In this document: piece after piece, positions 1 through 5,423 of the stretch
How the letters are laid out: every line of letters starts with the position of its first letter
Position numbering within the stretch: position 1 is the first letter of the stretch
From: Pseudomonadota bacterium
GTDB lineage: Bacteria; Pseudomonadota; Alphaproteobacteria; Rhizobiales; Xanthobacteraceae
Assembly: GCA_023430245.1 (NCBI GenBank)
Contig: JAEZBA010000048.1
Coordinates: 1 to 5,512 of the forward strand
Reading direction: 5' to 3'
DNA: 5,512 nt
The notes under the pieces: model-generated
What the model was told of the DNA's origin: nothing
Databases searched by the model: none
What the model saw: the letters and a program-made list of their open reading frames with translations, nothing else
Translations under genes and position numbers: made by a program

Positions 1-939
1 TCGTTGGGCCGACGCGGTGACGTTGATGGTCGGGTACAGAGACCCCTCGTTCACTTTCACCTGCAGCTGCGCAACATCGACGCCGAATTCGGCCGCGCCG
101 ACAGCCGGGTTCTCGGACTCCCCCTGCGCCACCGCCAGATCGAGCGTGCGTGGGACGAACCGATCGACGGGCGTACCGTTAGCAAGACGGCCCGGATCCA
201 GCCCAATCACCCGGCGATAGGCAGCGCGCGAGGTGGTCAGGTTGGCCTGGGCGGTGAGGAACTGCGATTGCGCGGCCGCCACACGAGACTCGGCCTGGGC
301 GACGTCGGTGCGCGTCACCTCGCCGACATTGAAGCGGTCGCGGGTCTGCCGCAATTGCTCCTGGATCACCTCGACGTTGCGCCGTTGCAATTCGAGCACG
401 GCGGTGTCGCGCAGCACGTTCATATAGACGGTGGCGGCATCGAGCAGCACCGTCTGCTCGATCACCCGCAAGGTTTCGCGCGCGGCAAAGACCTGCGCCT
501 CGGCCTGCCGGGTGCGATTACCGGTCTGAAAGCCGTTGAAAACGTTCTGCGTCAGCGTCGCCCCATACGTGTTGGGGTAATGGCGATGCGAATTGGTGGT
601 GCGCTGCCCGACCACCTGACCGGTTTGCGGGACCGTAACCCGCTGCTCCGTCACGTTATCGGTCCACTGAACCGCTGTCGACGCGGTGGCACTGATCCGC
701 GGCCGGTAACCGGCCAGTGCCTGCGGCACAGCTTCGTCGGTCGCCCGCACCAGCGCGCGTTGCGCGTTAATCTGCGGATTGTTCTGGTAGGCTTGGACCA
801 GCGCCTGCTCAAGACTGGTCGAACCGCCGCCATTGCCGGCACGAGAGGCGACGACACCGCGATCGGCGGCAAAACCCGTCGCACTGGCCGCCACGAGCGT
901 GGCGGCAAGCAACAACGATCCCGCACGCGAAAGCGGCAT
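1..939 (-). CDS. tolC: TolC-family outer-membrane channel protein, C-terminus beyond window
   Basis: Outer-membrane trimeric channel that, with an inner-membrane pump and a periplasmic adaptor, exports drugs or type I secreted proteins. The first 313 residues are visible; the reading frame stays open to the window edge, so the C-terminal part (TolC proteins are usually about 430-500 residues) is missing. Residues 1-25 form a signal peptide (basic start, SLLLAATLVAASA core, likely cleavage near GFAA). Family signatures follow: SLEQALVQAYQNNPQI at 42-57, GYRPRISATAS at 77-87, LTQNVFNGFQTGNRTRQAEA at 129-148, then the helical hairpin with DRFNVGEVTRTDVAQAESR at 201-219. The second structural repeat starts around 265, with NPAVGAAE and EGSLYPTINV. 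The ATG at 939 is chosen because it begins the signal peptide and has GGGAG 7 nt upstream. It lies downstream of the methyltransferase gene on the same strand but probably has its own promoter. The partner pump cannot be told from this window. Confidence 0.95.
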   Translation of the reverse strand, partial: MPLSRAGSLLLAATLVAASATGFAADRGVVASRAGNGGGSTSLEQALVQAYQNNPQINAQRALVRATDEAVPQALAGYRPRISATASTAVQWTDNVTEQRVTVPQTGQVVGQRTTNSHRHYPNTYGATLTQNVFNGFQTGNRTRQAEAQVFAARETLRVIEQTVLLDAATVYMNVLRDTAVLELQRRNVEVIQEQLRQTRDRFNVGEVTRTDVAQAESRVAAAQSQFLTAQANLTTSRAAYRRVIGLDPGRLANGTPVDRFVPRTLDLAVAQGESENPAVGAAEFGVDVAQLQVKVNEGSLYPTINVTASAQR

Positions 940-946
940 TAACAAA

Positions 947-951
947 CTCCC
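947..951 (-). promoter_or_regulatory. Ribosome binding site of tolC
   Basis: The minus strand reads GGGAG here, separated by 7 nt (TTTGTTA) from the ATG at 939. It supports that ATG over an in-frame TTG two codons upstream, which would lie too close to this site. Confidence 0.7.
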
Positions 952-1013
952 GTAGGCCCATAGCCCGTCGAGCCCTACCCCGCCGACTCGCCGGACCGAG
1001 CAACAACTTGGTA

Positions 1014-1041
1014 ACTATAGCCTTAACGTCAGGGCTTTGAA
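1014..1041 (-). promoter_or_regulatory. Candidate tolC promoter
   Basis: On the minus strand TTCAAA (1041-1036) and TATAGT (1019-1014) are separated by 16 nt, matching 4/6 and 5/6 of the sigma-70 consensus. Transcription would start near 1007, giving a leader of about 68 nt before the tolC ATG. The -35 hexamer lies completely inside the palindrome at 1031-1046. This is a match by eye in GC-rich DNA, where AT-rich -10 boxes are rare, so it is plausible but unproven. Confidence 0.4.
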
Positions 1042-1046
1042 GCCCT
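1031..1046. repeat. Perfect 7-bp-arm palindrome in the pcm-tolC gap
   Basis: AGGGCTTTGAAGCCCT has perfect 7-bp arms around a 2-nt centre. It begins 67 nt downstream of the methyltransferase stop codon and overlaps the -35 box of the candidate tolC promoter. No T-run follows it on either strand, so a simple intrinsic terminator is unlikely. An operator for a dimeric regulator is an alternative. The half-site plus flank AGCCCTAC (1041-1048) recurs as a direct repeat at 971-978. Confidence 0.5.
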
Positions 1047-1112
1047 ACTCCTCACCCAGCAGGAAAAGAAGCCGGACATGAGTATTTCGGGTTACAGGTG
1101 CCCCGGATTGGG

Positions 1113-1763
1113 TCAGAAGGCGAAGGCGAGCGGCTTCGAAAAGCCTGGCAAAGTCGGCCCCGCGGCGTCGAAAATGGTCCGCGGCGTGATGTCCACGCCA
1201 TTTTTGCTGTAACTCACGACTTTTCCAGCCGGGCCGCCCCCCCGAATACAGATCAGGCGGCCGCCATCGGCCAGTTGCCGGCAAAGCTCTTCGGGATCCA
1301 GCTCAAGCCCTCCCTCGACCAGAATTGCCTCGTAGGGAGCCCGGGGGCGGTAGCCGTCCACGAGCCGGCCCTCGACCACCTCGACCTTGGCGTAACCGGC
1401 CAGATTGGTCCGCGCCTTCGCAGCCAGTTCCGGCTGTTCCTCCAGCGCCACCACCGAGGCGCCCAAACTCGCCAGCAACGCCGCCGCATAACCGGTCGCG
1501 CATCCGACATCCAGAACGCTGGTATCGGCGGAGATATCGAGCGCCTGGAGCATTTTCGCGAGCACCATCGGCTTCAACAGCCGGCGCGTGCCCTCGCCAA
1601 GCGGCAGATCGAGATCGAGATAGGCAAGTCCGGCCTGTGAGTCCGGAACGAAACGTTCGCGCGGAGTGTCGAGCATGGCCTGGATCAGAGGCCATTGGGT
1701 GACGTCGGCGATGCGGACCTGACCGTCCACCATCATACGGCGCAGTGTTGCGAAATCGGCCAT
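1113..1763 (-). CDS. pcm: Protein-L-isoaspartate O-methyltransferase family protein, atypical active site
   Basis: A cytoplasmic SAM-dependent methyltransferase of the PCMT family, whose classical members methylate isoaspartyl residues to start repair of damaged proteins. The 216 residues match the family length (E. coli Pcm is about 208). The N-terminus has the usual pattern RRMMVDGQVR (8-17), then AMLDTPRERFVP (29-40). SAM-binding motif I is VLDVGCATGY (83-92), with the acidic ribose-binding residue probably E108. Later blocks are YEAILVEGG (144-152) and LADGGRLICI (164-173). The loop at 57-72 reads GEGTRRLLKPMVLAKM, where classical enzymes have a TIS-x-P motif, so the key Ser/Thr is not conserved. 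The ATG at 1763 is chosen because the family N-terminus begins there; no clear Shine-Dalgarno is visible. It precedes tolC on the same strand, an arrangement I recall from Hyphomicrobiales. Family membership is sure, repair activity is not. Confidence 0.9.
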   Translation of the reverse strand: MADFATLRRMMVDGQVRIADVTQWPLIQAMLDTPRERFVPDSQAGLAYLDLDLPLGEGTRRLLKPMVLAKMLQALDISADTSVLDVGCATGYAAALLASLGASVVALEEQPELAAKARTNLAGYAKVEVVEGRLVDGYRPRAPYEAILVEGGLELDPEELCRQLADGGRLICIRGGGPAGKVVSYSKNGVDITPRTIFDAAGPTLPGFSKPLAFAF

Positions 1764-1823
1764 GATCTTGCCCGGAAGAGGTTAAGCCAGCTTCTGCGGC
1801 AGCGGAGCGAAAAACGCAAGATC
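1764..1823 (-). repeat. 8-bp inverted repeat in the pcm leader, abutting the start codon
   Basis: GATCTTGC (1764-1771) and GCAAGATC (1816-1823) are perfectly complementary, 44 nt apart. In the minus-strand transcript the 3' arm touches the AUG at 1763 and covers the position where a Shine-Dalgarno would be. Pairing would enclose the ribosome-binding region. It could be chance: one such 8-bp pair in a region this size is not very rare. Confidence 0.35.
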
Positions 1824-1869
1824 GTCAGGGTCGCCAAGTTCGCAAGTTGTTCGCAGGCGCCACGATATG

Positions 1870-1896
1870 TTGCCCGCCCCTCGCCGCTCCTATATG
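1870..1896 (+). promoter_or_regulatory. Weak candidate promoter for tRNA-Cys
   Basis: TTGCCC (1870-1875) and TATATG (1891-1896) are 15 nt apart, shorter than the 17-nt optimum. The -10 box is the only AT-rich hexamer close to the tRNA. Start of transcription would fall near 1903, about 33 nt before the mature tRNA 5' end. Confidence 0.35.
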
Positions 1897-1921
1897 AGCA
1901 AGCCCGGTGGGCGGTGCTCAT
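1894..1921. repeat. Hairpin-forming inverted repeat before tRNA-Cys
   Basis: ATGAGCA (1894-1900) pairs with TGCTCAT (1915-1921), and inside it GCCC (1902-1905) pairs with GGGC (1909-1912) around the loop GGT. This makes an 11-bp stem with a 1x2 internal loop. It ends 14 nt before the mature tRNA-Cys and overlaps the 3' end of the candidate -10 box. It has no following T-run. It could be an operator, a precursor-tRNA leader structure or chance. Confidence 0.45.
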
Positions 1922-1938
1922 GGCACAGGGCTCATGGC
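1916..1938 (+). repeat. 9-bp direct repeat spanning the tRNA-Cys 5' end
   Basis: GCTCATGGC occurs at 1916-1924 and again at 1930-1938 with 5 nt between copies. The second copy includes the first three bases of the mature tRNA (GGC at 1936-1938), so the leader carries a duplicate of the RNase P cleavage context. Confidence 0.5.
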
Positions 1939-2009
1939 GACGTGGCGGAGTGGTTACGCAGCGGTCTGCAAAACCGTTTACACCGGTTCAATTCCGGTCG
2001 TCGCCTCCA
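1936..2009 (+). tRNA. tRNA-Cys (anticodon GCA)
   Basis: A full cloverleaf is visible. The acceptor stem GGCGACG (1936-1942) pairs perfectly with CGTCGCC (1999-2005). The anticodon stem GCGGT/ACCGT (1961-1965/1973-1977) holds the loop CTGCAAA with anticodon GCA at 1968-1970. The T arm is ACCGG-TTCAATT-CCGGT (1982-1998). The D arm at 1945-1959 has three pairs and a G/A mismatch. The discriminator base is T2006, as expected for Cys, followed by encoded CCA (2007-2009). It is 74 nt with no variable-loop insertion, and appears functional. Confidence 0.97.
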
Positions 2010-2058
2010 CTTTCAGGCGTGGTTCTCAAGTCATCGTGCCGGAACCGGCGTGAAACGC

Positions 2059-2086
2059 TTGCAATCGGGCGAGGCTTTGTTATAGC
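2059..2086 (+). promoter_or_regulatory. Candidate tRNA-Asn promoter
   Basis: TTGCAA (2059-2064) and TATAGC (2081-2086) are separated by 16 nt. Predicted transcription start near 2092 would leave a leader of only about 5 nt before the mature tRNA at 2097. It suggests that tRNA-Asn is transcribed independently of tRNA-Cys, although read-through from upstream is also possible. Confidence 0.5.
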
Positions 2087-2096
2087 CGCGCTACGT

Positions 2097-2171
2097 TCCC
2101 CGGTAGCTCAGTGGTAGAGCAACCGGCTGTTAACCGGTTGGTCGCTGGTTCGAATCCGGCCCGGGGAGCCA
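2097..2171 (+). tRNA. tRNA-Asn (anticodon GTT)
   Basis: The acceptor stem TCCCCGG (2097-2103) pairs perfectly with CCGGGGA (2161-2167). The D arm contains the typical AGCTCAGTGGTAGAGC. The anticodon stem ACCGG/CCGGT (2122-2126/2134-2138) holds the loop CTGTTAA with anticodon GTT at 2129-2131. The T arm is GCTGG-TTCGAAT-CCGGC (2144-2160) with one T-G wobble. The discriminator is G2168, followed by encoded CCA (2169-2171). It is 75 nt and appears functional. It converges with the antiporter gene that ends at 2325. Confidence 0.97.
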
Positions 2172-2304
2172 AAGATTTCAAGCACTTGCTGAATTTCGTC
2201 GGAGCGACCCGAGATCGAGGTTGCGGGACCGCGTCGTAGCAGTTTCCGACGATTTCCGCGTGCCCGCGGCCGGACATTGTGTGGTCGGAGCTTTACGGAG
2301 CCTG

Positions 2305-2322
2305 GGCCGGCCTGATCCGGCC
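2305..2322 (-). terminator. Weak hairpin just after the antiporter stop codon
   Basis: GGCCGG (2305-2310) and CCGGCC (2317-2322) form a 6-bp all-GC stem around CCTGAT, 2 nt past the TAA of the antiporter gene on the minus strand. There is no real T-run on either side. It may slow polymerase or protect the mRNA 3' end between two convergent units, but it is not a standard intrinsic terminator. A second small hairpin, CCGCG-TGCC-CGCGG, lies at 2256-2269. Confidence 0.3.
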
Positions 2323-2324
2323 TG

Positions 2325-5300
2325 TTATCGCAGCGCCGTGGTCCAAATCTGCGCCGTGCCGCCACCGAACGCATAAAGCGCGAGCAAATAATAGACGATG
2401 TAGAGATTGTAGGTCTGGCCGTTGCCGGTATAGAGGCTGCGGCTGCGCTCGGCGGCGAAGGCCGTGACCGCACTCACTTCGCCCCAGAATCGGGTGGCCA
2501 GAGCCGGCGTCAGCGCGGTGCAGATGGTTTGCGCGAACACATAAATGCCCGCCGATGCCGCGCGTGGATCGGCGGAACGCGACCGGGACACCAGCCACAA
2601 CAATCCGAACAGGCCCACCGCGATCGCCACCGCGACAACCATGACCGGCAACGGATTCCAGTATGCATAGATCAGCTCGAGCGACATTCCGTCCCAGCGC
2701 AGCGTCGCGGCGAATTGCGGGTCGATCGCGCGCGAGACCGGATCGATCAGCAGCTTGGGGAAGAACGACATCACCAGGATGCCGGCGACCAGCAGATATT
2801 GCGGTATCAGGATCGCAGCAGGCGCTTCGGCAGCGGCCGGTGCGGGACGCTTCGGTGCGCCGAGGAAGATCGCCTGGATGAAACGTGCCATGTAGAGAAA
2901 GCCGACAAAGGTCGCGAGCAGCGTCATCAGCGCCGGCATGTACCAGCCCTTTTCCATCATCGCGCTCAGCAGCAGCCATTTGCCGCCGAAGCCCGCCAGC
3001 GGCGGCAGGCCCGACATCGCGACGATCGCTATTGTCGCCAGCGCAAAGGTCTGCGGCATGGCGCGCGCAAGACCGCCCAGGTCCGATAGCAGACGCGTGC
3101 CGGTGCGCAGGATGATCGCCGCGGCAGCAAGGAACAGGATACCCTTGACCAGCAGGTGATTGGCGACGAGGTAGAGCGCGGTCACCCAGCCGAGATGGCT
3201 CATCAGCGCGATCGCGGCAACGATATAGCCGAGCTGGCTCATGCTGGAATAGGCGAGCATACGCTTGATGTCGTCCTGCCGCACGGCGAGCAGCGCGCCG
3301 GCCAGTGTGGTGAGCATCCCTATCCAGCCGAGCACATGCGCCAGGTTCAGTCCCGCGTCGGAGCGGATCGCGACATAGGTGCCGATGAACAGCCCGAAGA
3401 TCGCAACCTTGCTGATGACGGCGGACAGAAGCGCGGACACGTCGTCGTCTGCTTCCGCGTAGGTGTCCGGCAGCCAGATATGGACGCCGACTGCACCCGC
3501 CTTGATCAGGAGCCCGATGGCGAGAAGCACGAAGACCGGCGCAACGTCCGGACCGCCGGTGCGGAACGACGACAGCGAGATGGTGCCGGTGACCGCGTGC
3601 ATGATCGCGAATCCGACCAGCAGGAAGAATGCGGCGGCGAGCGAGAACAGGAGGTAGCGTAGCGCGTGCGGCGCGGCGCTACGGCGCTGAACCACGAGGA
3701 AGTAGGACGAGAGCGTGATCAGCTCCCAGACGAAGATGAATTCGAGACTTGTCGCTGCGCGCGGCAGCGCCGGCAGCGCGAGCAGCATGACCGCCAGCAG
3801 CGGATAAAATCCCGGGCGCGGATCGGAGCGAGCGAGGCAGCCGACCGACACCACCAGTCCGCCCGCGAGCAGGATGACGGCGTAGAGCTGCATCATTCCC
3901 GAAAGATCGCGGATCAGCCACAGCCCGCCGGCCAGGACGATCGCAAGCGCGACGATGCCCTGAATGCGCGCGGGCAGACTGTGAAGCAGCCACACCGCCA
4001 ATCCGGCGGCGAGCGGCAGCGCTACCCAGACTGCGTCGATCCCGGCAACGCGCGCGGCGATTGCGCCGCTGACGAACAGCAGCGCCACCATGCCGTAAGC
4101 CGGGATCAGGCTGGGCGGGCTTGTGGCCTCGGACTCGGCTCCGGCATGCGTATGCACCGAATGCCCGAGCCAGCGAAACATATAGGCCGCTTCGAGTAGC
4201 GAGCCCAGCAGAATGACCGCGATGAAGACAAATCGCTGCTCCGCCGCCAGCGTCAGGATCAGCTGCCATTTGGCAAAGAATCCGGGGAACGGCGGCAGCC
4301 CCGAAATCGCCAGAATGAAGATACCGAACACGACGATAGCCGCCGGACTTCTGGCAATCACCGTCCAGTCGCGCAGGCGCGCCTTGCCGATATGGAAGGC
4401 GAGCCAGAACAAGCCGACCTTGGCGAACAGGAGGTTGACGAACAGGCCGCCGATCACCAGCAGCAGGGTGGCCTCGGTGGCGCGTCCATGCAGCAGGACG
4501 GCGGCCATGACCAACAGCGACATCTGCCCGATCGACGAACAGCCGAGCAGTCGCTGCGCTTTGGTTTGCCGCAATCCGATCAGGTTTGAGAACACGAAGG
4601 TGATGGCGGCAAGGATCGCGATCAGCGTCAGCTGGTTCTCGAACAGCGGCAGCAGCTTCAGCAGCGCGAAGAACACGCCGGCCGAGACGCCGCCCGAGAT
4701 CATCGCAGCGATATCGGGACGCGCAGTTTCATAGACGTCGAGGCCCCAGCCATTGGCCGGAAACGGCTTCAACTCCAGCAGCAGGCAGGCGAGCAGGAAG
4801 ATCAGTCCCGCAACGCCAATGGGGCCGGCAATGACGGCACGGCTCGCGATCAGGTCGTCGATATTGAGAAGGCCGGTCACCGCATAGAGCAACAGTGAGC
4901 CGATCAGGAAAAAGCCCGACGCCAGCACCGTCGCCATCAGGAATTTGAACGTGGCCGACAACGCCGCCGGTGTGTCGCGCAGGCTGAGCAAGCCGTAGGT
5001 CGCGATCGAGACGATCTCCAGGAACACGAAGAGATTGAACAGATCGCGAGTCATCACCATGCCCTGGATGCCCATGACGAGCAGCAGATAGAGCAGGACG
5101 ATTCCGTATTTCTCGCGCGCGATATACGTCGCGCCGAACAGGGCGACGAGGTTCACGCTGAAGGCGAAGATCGCTTCCGGCAACCCGAGACGCAAGTTGA
5201 TCGCTATGGGCGGCGTCGCGCCGCCGGTCAGGATTTCGATCGGGGCGGCGCCCTGGACAAGCGCAACCAGAGCCACGCCCGAAATCACGGTCATCGCCGC

Positions 5301-5423
5301 CAAAGCAATCATCAGGGCGGCGGCGACCGCGTTGCCACCCAGTCGATACAGCAGCGGGATCAGAAACGCGCCGCCGAGCCCGACAATGAAGATGTTCAGC
5401 GGATGAAGCAGGCCCCCTACCAT
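2325..5423 (-). CDS. Tandem double proton/cation antiporter subunit (MrpD/NuoL/HyfB-like fusion), 1032 aa
   Basis: Integral inner-membrane protein with two complete complex-I-type antiporter modules (Proton_antipo_M family) in one chain; single-module relatives are about 450-600 residues. Module 1 (about 1-450) has TM5 E136 in LFNLFVFLEIVS, TM7 K219 in LELKPFPANGWGLDVYE, K335 in LLFAKVGLF and TM12 K385 in SGLPPFPGFFAKW. Module 2 (about 490-940) has E567 in FVWELITLSSY, K641 and H648 in IKAGAVGVHIWLPDTY, K672, H756/K760 in ANHLLVKG and K815 in SGLPPLAGFGGKW. These residues form the charged membrane axis along which the family moves protons. Short polar linkers lie at 421-440 and a Pro/Ala-rich one at 855-870. 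A tail (950-1032) ends in a further membrane segment after TGNGQTYNLYIVYY. The ATG at 5423 has GGAG 5 nt upstream and overlaps the preceding gene's stop by 7 nt, so translation is probably coupled. Whether the complex is Mrp-type Na+/H+ or redox-driven cannot be told. The frame is uninterrupted. Confidence 0.9.
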   Translation of the reverse strand: MVGGLLHPLNIFIVGLGGAFLIPLLYRLGGNAVAAALMIALAAMTVISGVALVALVQGAAPIEILTGGATPPIAINLRLGLPEAIFAFSVNLVALFGATYIAREKYGIVLLYLLLVMGIQGMVMTRDLFNLFVFLEIVSIATYGLLSLRDTPAALSATFKFLMATVLASGFFLIGSLLLYAVTGLLNIDDLIASRAVIAGPIGVAGLIFLLACLLLELKPFPANGWGLDVYETARPDIAAMISGGVSAGVFFALLKLLPLFENQLTLIAILAAITFVFSNLIGLRQTKAQRLLGCSSIGQMSLLVMAAVLLHGRATEATLLLVIGGLFVNLLFAKVGLFWLAFHIGKARLRDWTVIARSPAAIVVFGIFILAISGLPPFPGFFAKWQLILTLAAEQRFVFIAVILLGSLLEAAYMFRWLGHSVHTHAGAESEATSPPSLIPAYGMVALLFVSGAIAARVAGIDAVWVALPLAAGLAVWLLHSLPARIQGIVALAIVLAGGLWLIRDLSGMMQLYAVILLAGGLVVSVGCLARSDPRPGFYPLLAVMLLALPALPRAATSLEFIFVWELITLSSYFLVVQRRSAAPHALRYLLFSLAAAFFLLVGFAIMHAVTGTISLSSFRTGGPDVAPVFVLLAIGLLIKAGAVGVHIWLPDTYAEADDDVSALLSAVISKVAIFGLFIGTYVAIRSDAGLNLAHVLGWIGMLTTLAGALLAVRQDDIKRMLAYSSMSQLGYIVAAIALMSHLGWVTALYLVANHLLVKGILFLAAAAIILRTGTRLLSDLGGLARAMPQTFALATIAIVAMSGLPPLAGFGGKWLLLSAMMEKGWYMPALMTLLATFVGFLYMARFIQAIFLGAPKRPAPAAAEAPAAILIPQYLLVAGILVMSFFPKLLIDPVSRAIDPQFAATLRWDGMSLELIYAYWNPLPVMVVAVAIAVGLFGLLWLVSRSRSADPRAASAGIYVFAQTICTALTPALATRFWGEVSAVTAFAAERSRSLYTGNGQTYNLYIVYYLLALYAFGGGTAQIWTTALR

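Noticed and set aside
4..942. A 312-codon open frame on the plus strand opposite tolC
   Set aside because: Its product is Arg/His/Gly-rich with no recognisable domain, and it lies opposite a clear TolC coding sequence with signal peptide and ribosome binding site. It is a GC-rich antisense shadow.
1733..1921. A 62-codon minus-strand frame upstream of and overlapping the methyltransferase start
   Set aside because: No ribosome binding site or recognisable sequence; it uses the leader region and overlaps a conserved N-terminus in another frame.
2038..2049. GCCGG-AA-CCGGC as a terminator of tRNA-Cys
   Set aside because: The loop is too small unless the stem shrinks to 4 bp, and no T-run follows.
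2097..2324. tRNA-Asn 3' end as an attachment site for an integrated element
   Set aside because: No integrase gene, no second copy of the tRNA 3' end and no change of base composition is visible in the window.
2080..2473. Minus-strand frames encoding PRAGFEPATNRLTAGCSTTELPG-like peptides
   Set aside because: This peptide type is the well-known false translation of the reverse strand of a tRNA gene; here it is opposite tRNA-Asn. It has no other support.
2529..4734. Several plus-strand open frames of 65-186 codons opposite the antiporter gene
   Set aside because: They are highly charged, His/Arg/Gln-rich shadows of hydrophobic codons read in reverse, with no domain and no ribosome binding context.
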